The notes beneath the pieces were generated by a model that did not search any database, was not told the DNA's origin, and was given only the letters and a program-made list of their open reading frames with translations. DNA of 21,224 nucleotides from an uncultured Senegalimassilia sp. (GTDB taxonomy: Bacteria; Actinomycetota; Coriobacteriia; Coriobacteriales; Eggerthellaceae), in the NCBI GenBank assembly GCA_934661765.1, contig CAKUJT010000040.1:1-21224 (forward strand). The letters are read 5' to 3'. Positions 1 to 7,815 of this stretch are shown piece by piece; within the stretch, counting starts at the first letter, position 1, and each line of letters opens with the position of its first letter. The position numbers and the translations under genes are program-made.

Positions 1-83
1 TTTTCATTCTCATGGGTATCCACAAAATTCTTTGCAGCTTCCCAAACCTTAGCTCTCTTCTCCATTAATTCCTGAATCGTCAT
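1..83 (-). CDS. HK97-type major capsid protein, N-terminal fragment
   Basis: Only the first 27 codons are in the window; the gene continues past the left edge. The N-terminus reads MTIQELMEKRAKVWEAAKNF, the charged helical start typical of HK97-fold phage major capsid proteins, where this region acts as the delta/scaffolding domain and is cleaved by the head protease. The ATG at 81-83 has a strong ribosome binding site (GAGGAGG) about 8 bases upstream. It lies directly downstream of the ClpP-like head protease, the standard portal-protease-capsid order. The family call rests on a short fragment plus position. Confidence 0.75.
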   Translation of the reverse strand, partial: MTIQELMEKRAKVWEAAKNFVDTHENE

Positions 84-97
84 AATCCGTATCCTCC

Positions 98-1102
98 TCA
101 GATATATTTTTTGATAAAATTTAAGCGTTCACGCAGATCATCCGCAGAACGCCCTGTAACATTCGTATTCACTTTCTTCTTTTCACACTTCTGGCAGGCA
201 TTTTCCGCTGCCCCGAAACATCCATTACAGGGATCGTCCCCCTCAGCACCGGCACTTCCACTTATTCCAGTTCCCCGCATACCAGCACCATTTCCATTCA
301 AGCCGGCATCTCTGGCATTTCCGTAGCACTGCCCCGATACTCCATTCCCACCGGCAGCCATCCTTGTGATCTCTGTCTGATCTTTTACGGATTTCCCAGT
401 CTTTCCATAATGCCTCTCCAGCTTATTCATCAGCGCATTATTCACTGCCCGTCTGGAAAACATTACGGAATCAGACGTCCCGTTTTCTGTACGGCCAGCA
501 CCTGGATCTCCATTTTCGCCTTCACTGCCCTGTTCCTCTTTCTGGAACAGGATGTCATCCGCAAAGCCAAGCTCCACAGCCTTATTCGCATCCATCCATG
601 TTTCTGCATCCATCAGGTGTGACAGCTTCGCCCTGCTCTGTCCCGTTTTCCGTACATAAGCATTGATGATGGATTCCTTCACGGCATCCAGAAGTTCCAT
701 AGCCTTCTTCATCTCTGCATGGTCGCCCCATGCAACCGTGGCCGGATTATGGATCATCATCATGCTCACCGGACTCATCCATACCTCAGTTCCGGCCATT
801 GCAATAACAGATGCAGCAGATGCCGCAAGCCCGTCAATCTTTACGGTAACCTTCCCCGGATACTCCGACAACATGTTAAAAATCTGCGCTGCGGCAACAC
901 AATCCCCACCAGGACTGTTGATCCACAGGGTAATGTCCCCTGTCCCGGCATTCAGCTCATCCTTAAAAAGAGCCGGCGTGACATCATCGTCAAACCAGCT
1001 GTCCTCAGCAATTACCCCGTTCATGAACAGGGTTCGTTCCTCAGCTTCCTGTCCGCTTTCCAGATTTACTACTTTCTTTTTCCAGTTCCAAAACTTCTTC
1101 AC
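98..1102 (-). CDS. ClpP-like phage head maturation protease
   Basis: A 334-residue serine protease expected to process the capsid scaffold domain during head assembly. The ClpP fold is clear: WINSPGG, then GLAASAASVIAMAG with the likely catalytic Ser at about residue 95, then MMMIHNP with the likely catalytic His at about 118. The GTG start at 1102 is chosen because it gives the family's usual start (KKFWNW) and has AAAGGAG upstream; it makes the gene overlap the portal gene by 62 bases. A longer frame reaches 1147 and an ATG start at 1024 is possible but has a poor binding site. After the protease domain (about residue 190) comes a Gly/Asn-rich linker and two CxxC pairs (about residues 292-306), then a charged C-terminal helix. 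This tail is much longer than a bare ClpP domain and could act as a scaffold. Confidence 0.9.
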   Translation of the reverse strand: MKKFWNWKKKVVNLESGQEAEERTLFMNGVIAEDSWFDDDVTPALFKDELNAGTGDITLWINSPGGDCVAAAQIFNMLSEYPGKVTVKIDGLAASAASVIAMAGTEVWMSPVSMMMIHNPATVAWGDHAEMKKAMELLDAVKESIINAYVRKTGQSRAKLSHLMDAETWMDANKAVELGFADDILFQKEEQGSEGENGDPGAGRTENGTSDSVMFSRRAVNNALMNKLERHYGKTGKSVKDQTEITRMAAGGNGVSGQCYGNARDAGLNGNGAGMRGTGISGSAGAEGDDPCNGCFGAAENACQKCEKKKVNTNVTGRSADDLRERLNFIKKYI

Positions 1103-2378
1103 TGGCTCCCTTCTCCTTTCCACCGGCTCCGCCAAACAGTCCGGCATCTTGCAATTTTGTCATATTTCCATTGATCAGATACAGATCACCGCCAAGCTCT
1201 TCCGGAATCCGGTCCATATTTTCCAGCTCCCGGATATCATTAGCACTCATCCATCCGTTCTGCCTTGCCGTGGCATAACCAGTCATCCTTGACTGGTAAT
1301 CTCCCCTGAGCAGACCATCCACATTGAACTTAAAGAAATACTTCTTCTTTTCCTCCGCGGACAGCAGAGCCCTGACCATTGCCTGTTCCCACCGGCTCAC
1401 CCATGGATCCAGCGTATACTTCACAAATTCCAGGGACTGCTGCTCAATGTTGCTGAAACTGGACTTGTCCAGATCCCCCACCATATGCGGCGGCACCCTG
1501 AAAATCCTGGCAATCTCATCAATCTGAAACTTCCTTGTTTCCAGAAACTGTGCTTCATTCGGTGCAATGGAAATCGGCGTATACTTCATTCCCTCTTCCA
1601 GGACAGCAACCTTATTTGCATTGCCGCTTCCCCCGAAAGTGGACTGCCAGCTCTCCCGCACCCTGCCCGGATCCTTCAAAGTCCCCGGATGCTCCAGCAC
1701 TCCTGACGGAGCGGCACCGTTGGCATAAAACTTGCTTCCATACTCCTCCGCAGCAATGGCAAGCCCGATCGCATTCTTCGCCATGGCAATAGGTGAATAT
1801 CCGACCAGCCCGTCAAACCCAAGCCCCGGAATATGCAGCACATCCGCCGGATGCAGACGCACGATCTTCCCATTCGCTTTCGGATCTGTCCCGGTTCTTC
1901 CGTCCACATCATCCCCGTCATAAACCAGATACTCATAATAAAGCCTGCCATGCTCATCCCTGTCCACCGTCATCCTGTCAGGCATCAGCGGATAAAGAGC
2001 CACAATTTCACCCTTTCCATTCCGGATGATCTGACTGTACGCATTCCCCCACAAAAGCAGGTGCGTCATCAGAGTCTCCCGGAATACAAAAGAAGTCATC
2101 TCCGGATTCGGCTCATCATGCAGCAGAAAATAAAGCGGATGATCCACCGCCTTCTCCTTACCACCGTTATCATTATACCTGTAAAACTGCAGCGGCAGAC
2201 TGGCCACCGCCTCCGAAAGAATCCTTACACAGGAATACACCGCAGTCATCTGCATGGCGCTCCGTGCGTTCACTCTCTTCCCGGAAGCCGTGCTCCCCAT
2301 AAAAAATCCATATCCACTTCCAGCTGTGCTGTTAGAAGGGGCATCCCTTCCCCGAAACAGCTTCCCAAACAACCTCAT
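1041..2378 (-). CDS. HK97-family phage portal protein
   Basis: A 445-residue portal protein, the dodecameric ring at the capsid vertex through which DNA is packaged. The sequence shows typical portal features: MQMTAVYSCVRILSEAVASL near the N-terminus, HPLYFLLHDEPNPEMTSF, LLLWGNAYSQIIRNGKGEI, a GYSPIAMAKNAIGLA helix, and the distal RIFRVPPHMVGDL plus FVKYTLDPWVSRWEQA, where the clip/stem region is expected. The ATG at 2378 is preferred because GAAAGGA lies 9 bases upstream; the frame stays open to 2438 and that extension would add a hydrophobic stretch not expected in a portal. Its 3' end overlaps the protease gene. The next upstream gene is a MerR regulator rather than terminase, which is unusual. 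Confidence 0.93.
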   Translation of the reverse strand: MRLFGKLFRGRDAPSNSTAGSGYGFFMGSTASGKRVNARSAMQMTAVYSCVRILSEAVASLPLQFYRYNDNGGKEKAVDHPLYFLLHDEPNPEMTSFVFRETLMTHLLLWGNAYSQIIRNGKGEIVALYPLMPDRMTVDRDEHGRLYYEYLVYDGDDVDGRTGTDPKANGKIVRLHPADVLHIPGLGFDGLVGYSPIAMAKNAIGLAIAAEEYGSKFYANGAAPSGVLEHPGTLKDPGRVRESWQSTFGGSGNANKVAVLEEGMKYTPISIAPNEAQFLETRKFQIDEIARIFRVPPHMVGDLDKSSFSNIEQQSLEFVKYTLDPWVSRWEQAMVRALLSAEEKKKYFFKFNVDGLLRGDYQSRMTGYATARQNGWMSANDIRELENMDRIPEELGGDLYLINGNMTKLQDAGLFGGAGGKEKGASEEVLELEKESSKSGKRTGS

Positions 2379-2450
2379 TTTCATCATCCTTTCAAAAAAG
2401 AGCATAAGAAAAGCACCTATCATTACGATAGATGCCATTCCTAATGTAAT

Positions 2451-3179
2451 TTATTTCCTGCACAATGCCCGGATCGCCTTGTCTGCAAACACTGCGGTTC
2501 CTTCTCCCCCGACTTTATCAATATTAATTGTAAACTCCCCGCCGCCTGCGTACATAGAGCCAAGCCCCATCAGAATTTTATCTGTACATTTATAAAAATG
2601 CTCCGTAATAAAATCCTGCAGTTTCTTAGCAAGTTCAACTGCTTCCGCACTTTCCGGATCCTGATTTCTGATTTTTCCAAATTCAGCAAAAATCCCCATC
2701 AACCTGGCATTGATTGAATGCTGTTCTTCTATACTCCGTCCCGCCGCCTTTTGTTCATATTCCTTATAGGCATCTGTTTTTCCCCAGGATGCCTTTGCCT
2801 GTTCTGCATACTCATCAATCTTTCTTGTATCAAAAGCCTCAAAACTCATCTCTTTCACTCCGATCATCTTTATTCCACGGGCAAGATCAATCAGATTTTC
2901 TATGTGTTCTTTCCGAAGTTCCAGCAGATGAATCTGCTGTTCCAGAGCCTTATCCCTGTCAAAATCCGAACTGTCCAGAATATCCTTAATCTCTTTCAGT
3001 GAAAATTCCAATTCCTTGAACAGCAAAATATGCTGAAGCCTTTCCAATGCCGTATCGTCATACAGCCGGTATCCTGCACTGGTAACTTCCGTGGCCGGCA
3101 GAAGTCCAATCTTATCATAATGATGCATGGCACGTATGCTCACTCCCGATATCTTACTGACCTCATGTACTGTCATCAT
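2451..3179 (-). CDS. MerR-family regulator with TipAS-type ligand domain
   Basis: A 242-residue transcription activator. Residues 2-70 form a MerR winged helix-turn-helix (VHEVSKISGVSIRAMHHYDK, then GYRLYDDTAL), residues about 75-110 a dimerisation coiled coil, and about 118-240 a TipAS-like antibiotic-recognition domain (ASWGKTDAYKEYEQK; FYKCTDKILMGLGSMYAGG; FTINIDKVG). In TipAL/Mta relatives this domain binds drugs or other amphipathic ligands and activates the regulator's own promoter. GAGGTG lies 7 bases before the first of two ATGs. The gene has its own MerR-type promoter and sits between terminase and portal, where phages normally have no such gene. No drug transporter or other obvious target is nearby. 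It looks AT-richer than its neighbours, which suggests acquisition as a moron. The family is near certain; the ligand is unknown. Confidence 0.93.
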   Translation of the reverse strand: MMTVHEVSKISGVSIRAMHHYDKIGLLPATEVTSAGYRLYDDTALERLQHILLFKELEFSLKEIKDILDSSDFDRDKALEQQIHLLELRKEHIENLIDLARGIKMIGVKEMSFEAFDTRKIDEYAEQAKASWGKTDAYKEYEQKAAGRSIEEQHSINARLMGIFAEFGKIRNQDPESAEAVELAKKLQDFITEHFYKCTDKILMGLGSMYAGGGEFTINIDKVGGEGTAVFADKAIRALCRK

Positions 3180-3210
3180 CTTTGATCACCTCTTTCCCTG
3201 TGGTAATCAT

Positions 3211-3241
3211 AGCATAAGCTATTACATAGCGTCAGAGTCAA
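3211..3241 (-). promoter_or_regulatory. MerR-type promoter with 19-bp spacer
   Basis: On the minus strand a -35 TTGACT (3236-3241) and a -10 TATGCT (3211-3216) are separated by exactly 19 bp. That overlong spacer is the hallmark of promoters that MerR proteins activate by untwisting DNA. Within the spacer is a perfect inverted repeat GCTAT-GTA-ATAGC (3218-3230), the expected operator. Transcription would start near 3204, about 25 bases before the MerR gene, implying autoregulation. Confidence 0.82.
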
Positions 3242-3395
3242 TATCTTTTTTAATATTTTCGGAATTTTTCTCATCATCTTTCTTCTGCATCATACAAACT
3301 CTGTCATCCGCATCAGATCCTGCCCTCAATAAACACAGACACGCTCCGAACAGAATCAAAAATCCAATACCTGCAAATACCAATATACCAATCAT
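3222..3395 (-). CDS. Small single-pass membrane protein
   Basis: A 57-residue frame starting MIGILVFAGIGFLILFGACL, one hydrophobic helix (about residues 1-22), followed by a charged, mostly acidic/lysine tail (DADDRVCMMQKKDDEKNSENI). The ATG at 3395 is preferred, with GGGTGA just upstream; an in-frame TTG at 3413 would add six residues. It fills the position between terminase large subunit and portal. Its last codons overlap the -35 and spacer of the MerR promoter, so either the promoter evolved inside its 3' end or the insertion trimmed the gene. Function is unknown and it could be a chance frame, although the helix-plus-charged-tail layout argues for a real gene. Confidence 0.5.
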   Translation of the reverse strand: MIGILVFAGIGFLILFGACLCLLRAGSDADDRVCMMQKKDDEKNSENIKKDIDSDAM

Positions 3396-3476
3396 CACAT
3401 TCACCCGTTTCAAACAATCTGAGCTCTTTGCCTAACAGCCTTTTCTTCTGAAAACTCCTGCACACAATCTCCATTC

Positions 3477-5084
3477 TCAGAACACCAGCAGTCCCCTTGT
3501 ATCATAAACAGATTCACTGGTATCATTTCCGCACCGGATAGCCCTGTCCAGTCCCATGATCGTTGCAATGGCACCGTCAATCTTCTCCGTGGACTTTTCC
3601 TTATCAGCTTTGATATTTCCCGCCGGATCCGTCCGGATAAAAATATTATCCATCATCCAGCGCAGAACCGGATGCCCGCCATGTGCCAGTTTCTGTTCCA
3701 GTGTCAGTTTCATCAGTTCCTTTGTCGGCGGGCTCATATCCTTAAAGCCCTGTCCGAACGGAACCACCGTAAATCCCATGCCTTCCAGGTTCTGGACCAT
3801 CTGCACGGCACCCCAGCGGTCAAAAGCAATCTCCCGGATATTGAACCTTTCACCCAGTCTTTCAATGAACTTCTCAATATACCCGTAATGCACCACGTTT
3901 CCCTCTGTCGTCTGCAAAAAGCCCTGCCTCTCCCAGACATCATAGGGCACATGGTCACGCCTTACCCTTAAATCCAGTGTTTCTTCCGGAATCCAGAAAT
4001 ACGGCAGAACCTGAAACTTATCATCCTCATCCTGCGGCGGAAACACCAGTACAAATGCCGTGATATCCGTAGTGGAAGAAAGATCCAGTCCGCCATAACA
4101 GACACGTCCTTCCAGTTCTTCCTCATTCACCACAAACGAACATTTATCCCACTTTTCCATCGGCATCCATCGTACTGCCTGCTTCACCCACTGGTTCAGT
4201 CTCAGCTGCCGGAAACTGTTCTCCTCGCCCGGATTCTGCTTTGCAGACTCACAGGCTGCCTTAACCTTATCCAGCCCGACTGTAATTCCAAGGCTTGGGT
4301 TCGCCTTCTTCCAGACCTTCGGATCCGTCCAGTCATCTGCCTCATCCGCACCATAAATCACCGGATAAAAAGTCGGATCAATCTTCCTTCCCTCCAGAAT
4401 ATCCTTTGCCTTCTGGTGCGTTTCATAACAGATGGAATTGGTATCTGTCCCGGCTGTCGTGATCAGGAAATACAATGGCTGCATTCTGGCGTCACCGGAT
4501 CCCTTTGTCATAACATCAAACAGTTTCCGGTTCGGCTGGGTATGCAGTTCATCAAACACAACTCCATGAATGTTGAATCCATGCTTGCTGTACGCCTCCG
4601 CTGACAGAACCTGATAAAAGGAATTGGTCGGCAGGTAAATGATCCGCTTCTGGGATGCCAGAATCTTCACACGTTTATTCAATGCCGGACACATCCGAAC
4701 CATATCAGCCGCAACCTCAAACACAATAGAGGCCTGCTGCCGGTCTGCCGCACAGCCATAAACTTCTGCACGTTCTTCCCCATCCCCGCAGGTCAGCAGA
4801 AGTGCAACTGCTGCCGCAAGCTCTGACTTTCCCTGTTTCTTCGGAATCTCAATATACGCTGTATTGAACTGCCTGTACCCGTTCGGTTTCAAAGTCCCGA
4901 ACAGATCCCGGATAATCTGTTCCTGCCAGTCAATCAGTTCAAACTTCTTCCCTGCCCAGGTTCCTTTCGTATGGCAGAGGCTCTCAATAAACGCCACTGC
5001 AAAATCAGCAGCGTCCTTATTATATTTGCTTCCCCTTGCCCGGAACTTCGTCGGTTTATACTTTTTCAGTTTTCTCATTGCCAT
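3477..5084 (-). CDS. Phage terminase large subunit
   Basis: A 535-residue packaging motor: an N-terminal ATPase drives DNA translocation and a C-terminal RNase H-like nuclease cuts the concatemer. Visible motifs are the Walker A-like PKKQGKSE (residues 81-88), Walker B VVFDELHT (175-182), the coupling LITTAGT (about 207-213), and the nuclease aspartates in GLDLSSTTD (D334), FDRWG (D422) and KIDGAIA (D503). Length and motifs fit the Terminase_1 (YmfN-like) family. The ATG at 5084 has AAGGGG 8 bases upstream, and the gene starts 12 bases after the methyltransferase stop. It appears intact. Confidence 0.96.
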   Translation of the reverse strand: MAMRKLKKYKPTKFRARGSKYNKDAADFAVAFIESLCHTKGTWAGKKFELIDWQEQIIRDLFGTLKPNGYRQFNTAYIEIPKKQGKSELAAAVALLLTCGDGEERAEVYGCAADRQQASIVFEVAADMVRMCPALNKRVKILASQKRIIYLPTNSFYQVLSAEAYSKHGFNIHGVVFDELHTQPNRKLFDVMTKGSGDARMQPLYFLITTAGTDTNSICYETHQKAKDILEGRKIDPTFYPVIYGADEADDWTDPKVWKKANPSLGITVGLDKVKAACESAKQNPGEENSFRQLRLNQWVKQAVRWMPMEKWDKCSFVVNEEELEGRVCYGGLDLSSTTDITAFVLVFPPQDEDDKFQVLPYFWIPEETLDLRVRRDHVPYDVWERQGFLQTTEGNVVHYGYIEKFIERLGERFNIREIAFDRWGAVQMVQNLEGMGFTVVPFGQGFKDMSPPTKELMKLTLEQKLAHGGHPVLRWMMDNIFIRTDPAGNIKADKEKSTEKIDGAIATIMGLDRAIRCGNDTSESVYDTRGLLVF

Positions 5085-5096
5085 AGAACCAGCCCC

Positions 5097-6173
5097 TTAC
5101 AGCCATTTCAGCCACTGCTCATAAACTGCACCGGAAATCTGAGCCATCATCACCGGCGGCACACTCATCCCGCAGACATAAGCGGCAGACTGGTCCATAA
5201 AGTCATAATCCTGTGGAAATGTCTGTGTGGCAACATAATCTGCATTGGAATACTTCTTCCCATCACAGAATCTTGCCAGTGTGGCATTCGCAACATTGGT
5301 CGGTGCCACCCTGCTGTCATCCACAATCGCATTGTTGAACATGGACAGTTTTCCACGCTCCCTCAGGGAAATATCCGCAAAGCAGGTATCTCCCTTTTTT
5401 CTTTTGCCGATCAGTTCTGCCATCAGTGCCTTCTGAAACGGAATCCCGTGTTCACTGCGGACTTCCCCAAACCGGATCGGCTTTTCATGAAACTCCAGTT
5501 TCAGTTTCGGCAGATCCAGGTCATTCCTGTGTGCAATAAAAAAGACACGGTTTCTTTTCTGCGGCACTCCCATTGTCCGGGCATCCAGCAGAAAAATCTG
5601 TGTCACATAACCAGCTTCCTTAAATGCTTTCAGCAGTTCATTCACATATCCCCTGGCATTGCCTTTCAAAAGCCCTGCCACATTTTCCGCAATCACAACT
5701 TTTGGTCTCAGGATTTCAGCAGTCCGGATGAAATGCAGGAACAGATCATCCAGTCTCTGTTTCTTCTGTCCTTCACGGAATACCTTTTCTTTTCCCCATG
5801 CTTTCTCCCTGTCACCGGCAACACTGAATACAGAGCATGGCGGCGATCCATCCAGGATATCAATATTTTTCAGCTCCTCCGGATAATCCTTCCGCTCATT
5901 AAAATCCCTGATATCCATCAGATACGAATACTGGGGATGATGGTTTTCCCGGTAAAGTTTCATCATGGCTTCATCAATCTCACAGTTACCCAGAACCTTA
6001 TATCCGGCCAGCTTATATCCCATAGAGGAGCCGCCCCCGCAGGAGAAACAGCTGAACACCGTTTTCCCGTTTTTCGGCACATCCCCCAGATCTGACAGCT
6101 GCCACTTCCACGGGAATTTATGATCAGTTGTACCTGAAGCCGCATCTCGGACATTCATGTTTGAACTTTTCAT
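5097..6173 (-). CDS. DNA (cytosine-5-)methyltransferase
   Basis: A 358-residue C5-cytosine methyltransferase that moves a methyl group from S-adenosylmethionine to cytosine in phage DNA, plausibly protecting it from host restriction. Motifs are in canonical order: I FSCFSCGGGSSMG (about residues 40-52), IV GSPPCSVFS with the catalytic Cys (about 113), VI ENVAGL (about 163), VIII QKRNRVFFI (about 205-213), and X GMSVPPVMMAQISGAV near the C-terminus. The target-recognition region between VIII and X is of ordinary length, so specificity cannot be read. The ATG at 6173 is chosen because GAGGGGG lies 9 bases upstream; this gives a 50-base overlap with the ParB-like gene. No partner restriction enzyme is seen, so it looks like an orphan enzyme. 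It sits between the terminase subunits, next to a ParB-like protein, a pairing common in such phages. Confidence 0.95.
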   Translation of the reverse strand: MKSSNMNVRDAASGTTDHKFPWKWQLSDLGDVPKNGKTVFSCFSCGGGSSMGYKLAGYKVLGNCEIDEAMMKLYRENHHPQYSYLMDIRDFNERKDYPEELKNIDILDGSPPCSVFSVAGDREKAWGKEKVFREGQKKQRLDDLFLHFIRTAEILRPKVVIAENVAGLLKGNARGYVNELLKAFKEAGYVTQIFLLDARTMGVPQKRNRVFFIAHRNDLDLPKLKLEFHEKPIRFGEVRSEHGIPFQKALMAELIGKRKKGDTCFADISLRERGKLSMFNNAIVDDSRVAPTNVANATLARFCDGKKYSNADYVATQTFPQDYDFMDQSAAYVCGMSVPPVMMAQISGAVYEQWLKWL

Positions 6174-6645
6174 CCCCAAATTCCCCCTCATCAAACTCCT
6201 TATTGCTTCCGGTATCATCCGGATCTTCTTTCACTGCAAACAGATCCGCAATCTCATCTTCCCTGAAGCCGGTAAGCCCCATATCAAAATCTGCTGCCTG
6301 CAGTTCTTCCATCTCAATTTTCAGAAGCTCCTCATCCCATCCGGCATCCATTGCCATACGGTTGTCCGCCAGAATATATGCTTTCTTCTGTGCCTCTGTC
6401 AGATTATCCGCAAACACGCAGGGCACCTTCGTATATTCTTCTTCCTTTGCAGCTTCCAGTCTTCCATGTCCTACCAGCACATTAAAATCCCTGTCAATGA
6501 CCAGCGGGCTGATAAATCCAAACTCCCGGATGCTTGCCCTCAGCTTATTGATCTGTGCCGAGGAATGTGTTCTTGCATTGTTGATATATGGCACCAGCTT
6601 TTCTACTTCCACCAGCTGAAAATCTTTTACAACCTTAATCTCCAT
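6124..6645 (-). CDS. ParB/Srx-fold nuclease-like protein
   Basis: A 173-residue protein with a ParB N-terminal-like domain: VEKLVPYINNARTHSSAQIN, then REFGFISPLVID, then the phosphate-binding LVGHGRLEAA motif (about residues 58-67), then KAYILADNRMAM. In phages such domains are usually paired or fused with a DNA methyltransferase and may act as a nuclease or DNA-binding partner. The C-terminus ends in HECPRCGFRYN, half of a zinc ribbon with a single CxxC, so metal binding would need a partner or dimer. GGAGGTT precedes the ATG by 7 bases. Its 3' end overlaps the methyltransferase gene, which implies translational coupling. Confidence 0.88.
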   Translation of the reverse strand: MEIKVVKDFQLVEVEKLVPYINNARTHSSAQINKLRASIREFGFISPLVIDRDFNVLVGHGRLEAAKEEEYTKVPCVFADNLTEAQKKAYILADNRMAMDAGWDEELLKIEMEELQAADFDMGLTGFREDEIADLFAVKEDPDDTGSNKEFDEGEFGDEKFKHECPRCGFRYN

Positions 6646-6650
6646 TCTGC

Positions 6651-7190
6651 CTAACCTCCGTTTCTTGTCCTGAGCAGACGTTCCATCACGTCATCCTGCG
6701 GCGTGTTTCCCTGCCATTCCACAGAACAGTTTTCTTTCACGATCTGGAAAATCTGATACCAGATCTGATTAACCTGTTTCATGTACTGCTGCGACATGGA
6801 AACATACGGGGATGCAATCGCATTTTTTGTTGTCGGATGCTTTGCAAGCATTCCATATTCCGAAATGGCTTCCTCACACTGCACCCATCTGGCAACACTC
6901 ATGGCATACTGTTCTATCAGCTGCACACTGACCCAGCGTTCACAGCCTCTTTCTTTCAGCCACTTCCATGTTTCCGTATAAACTTCTTCCGCACACAGGT
7001 CTTTCCCATTTTTCTGTTTTGCTTTCAGGAACTCTTTGACCGGCGGCATCTCTGATCCTTCCAGGTCAGAAGGTTCCGGCAGGTCACAGACCATTGCAGT
7101 TTTGCCCGCAGAGATTTTCTCCGTCAGAGCCTTCCTTTTCGGTCCGCTTCCCGGTCTGGCACCGCCCCTGGCAGTCCCGTCCTTCGCCAT
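6651..7190 (-). CDS. Phage terminase small subunit
   Basis: A 179-residue protein expected to bind the packaging site and recruit the large subunit. The N-terminus (MAKDGTARGGARPGSGPKRK) is the basic, glycine-rich leader typical of P27-type small terminases. It is followed by a helical core with WKWLKERGCERWVSVQLIEQ and YAMSVARWVQCEEAISEYGM, and a distal WYQIFQIVKENC. The ATG at 7190 has GAGGTGG directly upstream; the frame stays open to 7256 without a second good site. It sits upstream of the ParB/methyltransferase pair, with the large subunit two genes further on. Confidence 0.85.
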   Translation of the reverse strand: MAKDGTARGGARPGSGPKRKALTEKISAGKTAMVCDLPEPSDLEGSEMPPVKEFLKAKQKNGKDLCAEEVYTETWKWLKERGCERWVSVQLIEQYAMSVARWVQCEEAISEYGMLAKHPTTKNAIASPYVSMSQQYMKQVNQIWYQIFQIVKENCSVEWQGNTPQDDVMERLLRTRNGG

Positions 7191-7273
7191 ATTTCCCACC
7201 TCTTTTCTGTCACAGGGGCAATTCCCCGTTTGAATACTGAATTTTGTGCGTGACACCCACCCGCCGTTCTAGC

Positions 7274-7288
7274 GTCACAGCCGTCACA
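7274..7288 (+). repeat. GTCACA-spaced repeat, copy upstream of terminase
   Basis: GTCACAGCCGTCACA, two GTCACA hexamers 9 bp apart. The identical 15-mer recurs at 10246-10260 and near-identical ones at 10191-10205 and, inverted, at 10105-10118. This copy lies in the 134-base gap between the HNH endonuclease and the terminase small subunit genes; I see nothing else definable in that gap. Confidence 0.6.
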
Positions 7289-7324
7289 GGGATTTGTACC
7301 GCCCCTCCCCCTCACAGGAAAATC

Positions 7325-7690
7325 TCACCTGCGGTTCCAGCGGTCTCCTCTCTGTGCGTGAATCCTCGAATGGCACGGCCTGCACAGTGCGATCAGATTG
7401 TTCCTGTCATGTGTCCCGCCTTCACTCAGCGGAAGTTTGTGGTGGATCTGTTCGGTTTTAGCCATCACACCCTTCGCATAACACATCTCACAGAAAGGAT
7501 GCTCTGCCGCATACCTGTCACGGATCCGTTTCCATGCACGCCCGTACTTTCTCTTTGCAGTCTTATCCCTGCCGTACTTCTCATAATCACTGTTCACCTT
7601 ACTCCTGTGCTCGTCACAGTACCGTTCCCCTGCAGGTATCAGCCTGCTGCATCCCGGATACCTGCACGGCACATCTGGTTTCCTCGGCAT
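7325..7690 (-). CDS. HNH endonuclease
   Basis: A 121-residue nuclease with an N-terminal Cys/His cluster (C9, C14, C25, H28) and a classic HNH core: CEMC (67-70), IHHKLPLSEGG (His 83/84), RNNLIALC (Asn 97/98) and CRPCHSRIH (His 107). HNH proteins next to terminase genes are required for genome cutting and packaging in HK97-like phages, so it probably works with the two terminase subunits rather than as a homing enzyme. The ATG at 7690 has GGAGGTGG upstream. The 125-base gap before it may hold a promoter, but no clear -10/-35 pair is visible. Confidence 0.93.
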   Translation of the reverse strand: MPRKPDVPCRYPGCSRLIPAGERYCDEHRSKVNSDYEKYGRDKTAKRKYGRAWKRIRDRYAAEHPFCEMCYAKGVMAKTEQIHHKLPLSEGGTHDRNNLIALCRPCHSRIHAQRGDRWNRR

Positions 7691-7815
7691 CTTTCCCACC
7701 TCCGGACATGACAAAAGCCCTGAAAGAAATTCATCTTCCAAGGCTTCCGTCTCATTCTGCTTTACGCATTCTAACAATATCACAGGAGCTTACTGCAATT
7801 CTATAATATTTACTA

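Noticed and set aside
2415..2433. Hairpin between the MerR and portal genes as a terminator
   Set aside because: The stem is only 7 AT-rich pairs with a G-T pair, and the following T run is interrupted; too weak to call.
2379..2438. Hydrophobic N-terminal extension of the portal frame
   Set aside because: It resembles a membrane helix but portals do not have one; GAAAGGA with good spacing supports the ATG at 2378.
4971..6095. 374-codon plus-strand open frame
   Set aside because: It runs antisense across the methyltransferase and terminase start, which have full motif sets; its composition is a shadow.
5097..6173. Complete restriction-modification system
   Set aside because: The methyltransferase has no adjacent restriction endonuclease; the HNH protein is the packaging-associated type beside terminase.
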